From contig NW_019775580.1 in NCBI RefSeq assembly GCF_001039355.2, forward strand, positions 228,060 to 251,018: a stretch of DNA of 22,959 bases, in the 5' to 3' direction. Shown here one piece after another: positions 21,246 to 22,959 of this stretch; position 1 is the first letter of the stretch; the number at the start of each line of letters is the position of its first letter. This stretch comes from Lingula anatina. Lineage: Eukaryota > Brachiopoda > Lingulata > Lingulida > Lingulidae. The position numbers and the translations under genes were made by a program. Under the pieces are notes generated by a model that was not told where the DNA came from, searched no databases, and worked only from the letters and a program-made list of their open reading frames with translations.

Positions 21246-21413
21246 GTTGGGGCGAATGGTCACCGTGGAGTGAATGCTCAACCCAGTCAACCTGTGGCCA
21301 AGGGAGTAAGAACAGGCAAAGAGCCTGTCTATTCGATGGAACTGTTGGCCAAGATAGATTCTGTCAGGGACCGATCGAAGACACAACTCCATGCGATGGA
21401 GTAGACTGCAGGG
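21246..21413 (+). CDS. Second thrombospondin type-1 repeat exon, copy 2 (last exon seen)
   Basis: Matches the exon at 16660 except for one silent GGT/GGC change. The acceptor region differs: here it is TTTTTTTCTCAG preceded by about 40 bases absent from copy 1, and the pyrimidine tract is better. The donor AGGG|GTAAGA is kept, so more exons are expected beyond the window, or reading through gives a stop after about ten codons. Confidence 0.88.
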
Positions 21414-21455
21414 GTAAGAGGAATTGTAACGGATATTTATTGTAAATCATTGGGG

Positions 21456-21643
21456 AAAAAAAAAAAAAATATATATATAAGGGAAAAAGAGTATTACATT
21501 TAGTAAATTATTGATCCCATATCGACAATCACAAACGCCATTAAGAAACATTCGTGCCCTGTTGCCTAAATAGTGTTCCCTATTCTAAAAGATGTCCCTC
21601 ACTTACGGCTGGTATGTTATATCAATAAGTCAATATCCATATA
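21456..21643. other. Short AT-rich spacer before the Tc1 element
   Basis: Starts with a poly-A and (AT)n run directly after the duplicated block, then AT-rich sequence with no gene features. The Tc1-like element begins after a TA at 21642-21643. Confidence 0.5.
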
Positions 21644-22959
21644 CACTGATGCTCATAAGTTAAGCAACACCCCGATTTTTTCAAAAGTTTCTTCTGTCAT
21701 GATCATTATTTCATTTGTTGGTGGGGTTATGCATATTTCTTTCATATTTTATAAATGACATATTAAATTTGAATATTTCGGGTAAAGAAATACACAACAT
21801 AGCTTATTGTAATAATCAAAATAACTTTATTAACCAAACGGTACTAAAATATCCCAAATCATGTGTCAAAAAAGTATGCTCACACAGCAAAAAGTACGTG
21901 ATGATTAAAACAGCTTATTATGAAAAAATAAAGTTCGATCATCTAAGAATTAGTTTTAATAAAAGAAGACTGTAGATAATAGATGATTAATCGTCTATTA
22001 TGCAATAAATATCGGGTGTGCCTTCCCTGGTTTTGAACAACAGCTTCACATTGTCTCCTGCAACTTGCCACCAAATTCTGCCAATCTTGCTTTGAGAGCC
22101 GGTTCCATTCTTCATTTACTGCATGCTGGACCTCTTTAATGTTTCTAACTGGAGGTTGTCTCTCATTTACTGCCCTGTCAATCATATCCTAAGCATGTTC
22201 TATTACATTTAGAATTGGTAAATATGCAGGCCAATCCAAATGTGGGATACCGCGCTGTTGCAGCGCGTCTTGCACGGACCATGCTTTCTGGATGGGCGCA
22301 TTGTCCTGCACCAAAATGATTTTTCTTTCTGGATTTGCTTGAGTGTGTGATTGTATGCACCCCAATGGTCTTTCGTCTCTGTATTGTTGACCAGGGCACC
22401 TCCCTTGAATGACGTACGGTGGCAATTTTTCATTGTTTGGTTGATATGAACTGGCCCTGGTGGCATAATCGAACCAGATATCTTCATCTCTTGCGTCGGT
22501 TAATATTATTCTACCAGAAAGAGGCTTGTCCAATACATGATGAGTTGGGCGCCATTTTGCTACCAGCTTGGACACTTGACTTAGTGCTACTTTTTTGTTG
22601 CCTTGCAATCTGTCTCTTTGGCACCGCAGCACGATGGCTTCCCATTATTTGCCATCTGATTACCTCGTTGAGTCCTCTTCTAACCATTGCTTGGTCCAAA
22701 ATAACAAATTGTACCCATGAAATAAGGCCAAACTGGAAGCTCCTCATGGCATGACCAAACTGTGTTTTTCGCAAGTGGGACCCCCATTGCATATTCTATC
22801 GTGTCCAACAGTAAATAGTACTCTAATGTCACGGTCCAGTAAGTCAAAGTAAAAACAAGAGAAATATCTAGCTATTGTACAAATTTTGCCTCAATAAAAT
22901 TTTTGGTTGCTGAGAAATTCGAGAAATAAGAAAGTGTTGCTTAACTTATGAGCATCAGT
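21644..22959. mobile_element. Tc1/mariner-type transposon, near complete but defective
   Basis: ACTGATGCTCATAAGTTAAG at 21645 continues to 21670 as a 26-base end that is repeated exactly, inverted, at 22934-22959, the last base of the window. The left flank is TA, as expected for this superfamily; the right flank lies outside. At about 1.32 kb it has the usual Tc1 size. The coding strand is minus. Confidence 0.9.
21943..22687 (-). pseudogene. Tc1-like transposase, broken
   Basis: From the likely ATG at 22687 (MVRRGLNEVIRWQIMG) the frame shows a helix-turn-helix segment (KRQIARQQK). It then shifts frame at an A-run (plus positions 22591-22596) and continues as SKLVAKWRPTHH. About 90 residues of a normal transposase, including the first catalytic Asp, are missing after LTDARDEDI. 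The second Asp is kept in LVQDNAP and the final acidic residue in LNVIEHA. A TAG at 22189-22191 stands where relatives have Trp, after which the C-terminus (QGRHTRY) follows in the same frame. With a frameshift, a deletion and a stop it cannot make active enzyme. Confidence 0.85.

Larger units (their letters stand above)
17102..21455. repeat. Tandem block, copy 2 (4.35 kb, three exons)
   Basis: Near-identical repeat of 12813-16869. The alignment offset grows from 4289 at the start to 4586 at the end. The growth is explained by the foldback insertion at about 18184-18440 and by about 40 bases of changed sequence before the last exon. Exons differ from copy 1 at only two silent sites. Between the insertion and 19700 the copy contains the same introns and diverged internal repeat (about 18721-18936 and 19055-19310). 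Confidence 0.95.

Noticed and set aside
21063-21392. 109-codon minus ORF opposite the last TSP1 exon
   Set aside because: Antisense to a clear TSP1 module; no features of its own.

Overview
This window is animal nuclear DNA. It is AT-rich with short exons, long introns, GT..AG splice sites whose phases agree, microsatellites, several inverted-repeat transposons and a decayed Tc1/mariner element. The genes are metazoan: a VWA7-like secreted protein, a superaquaporin of the AQP11 type, and a mosaic PAN/Apple-EGF-thrombospondin-1 protein. Together with the transposon load this suggests an aquatic invertebrate (deuterostome or mollusc). I cannot place it more precisely. No rRNA, tRNA, CRISPR array or bacterial operon was seen.

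Layout. 1-546 is non-coding, probably intron. 547-2261 on the minus strand holds four exons of the 5' half of a VWA7-like gene; the rest of that gene lies left of the window. 2262-4690 is intergenic, with a possible SINE-like tail near 4200. 4691-6053 is a 1.36 kb element with terminal inverted repeats and repeated GGGGC(A/T)AGTTGG motifs. It contains a 79-bp inverted copy of sequence from 6664-6742. 6131-6431 carries a minus-strand TATA/initiator pair and an 83-codon ORF. 6629-10265 is the plus-strand aquaporin: a candidate first coding exon at 6629-6688, two firm exons at 8665-9292 and 9673-9854, and a poly(A) signal at 10245.

From 11433 to beyond 21413 runs the plus-strand PAN/EGF/TSP1 gene: TATA box, short upstream ORF, signal peptide plus PAN exon, then EGF, TSP1 and TSP1 exons. 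The block holding the last three exons occurs twice in tandem (12813-16869 and 17102-21455). The 232-bp seam between the copies contains the only ambiguous base in the window (n at 16872). This is either a real, recent tandem duplication or two haplotypes assembled head to tail. The second copy has an extra foldback insertion of about 255 bp. 21644-22959 is a broken Tc1-like transposon whose outer end coincides with the window edge.

All three genes belong to the secretory or membrane pathway: two secreted or extracellular products and one probable ER-membrane channel. Nothing shows that they act together. The points most worth checking are the duplication seam, the two possible acceptors of the EGF exon, and the transposon carrying a fragment matching the aquaporin first-exon region.
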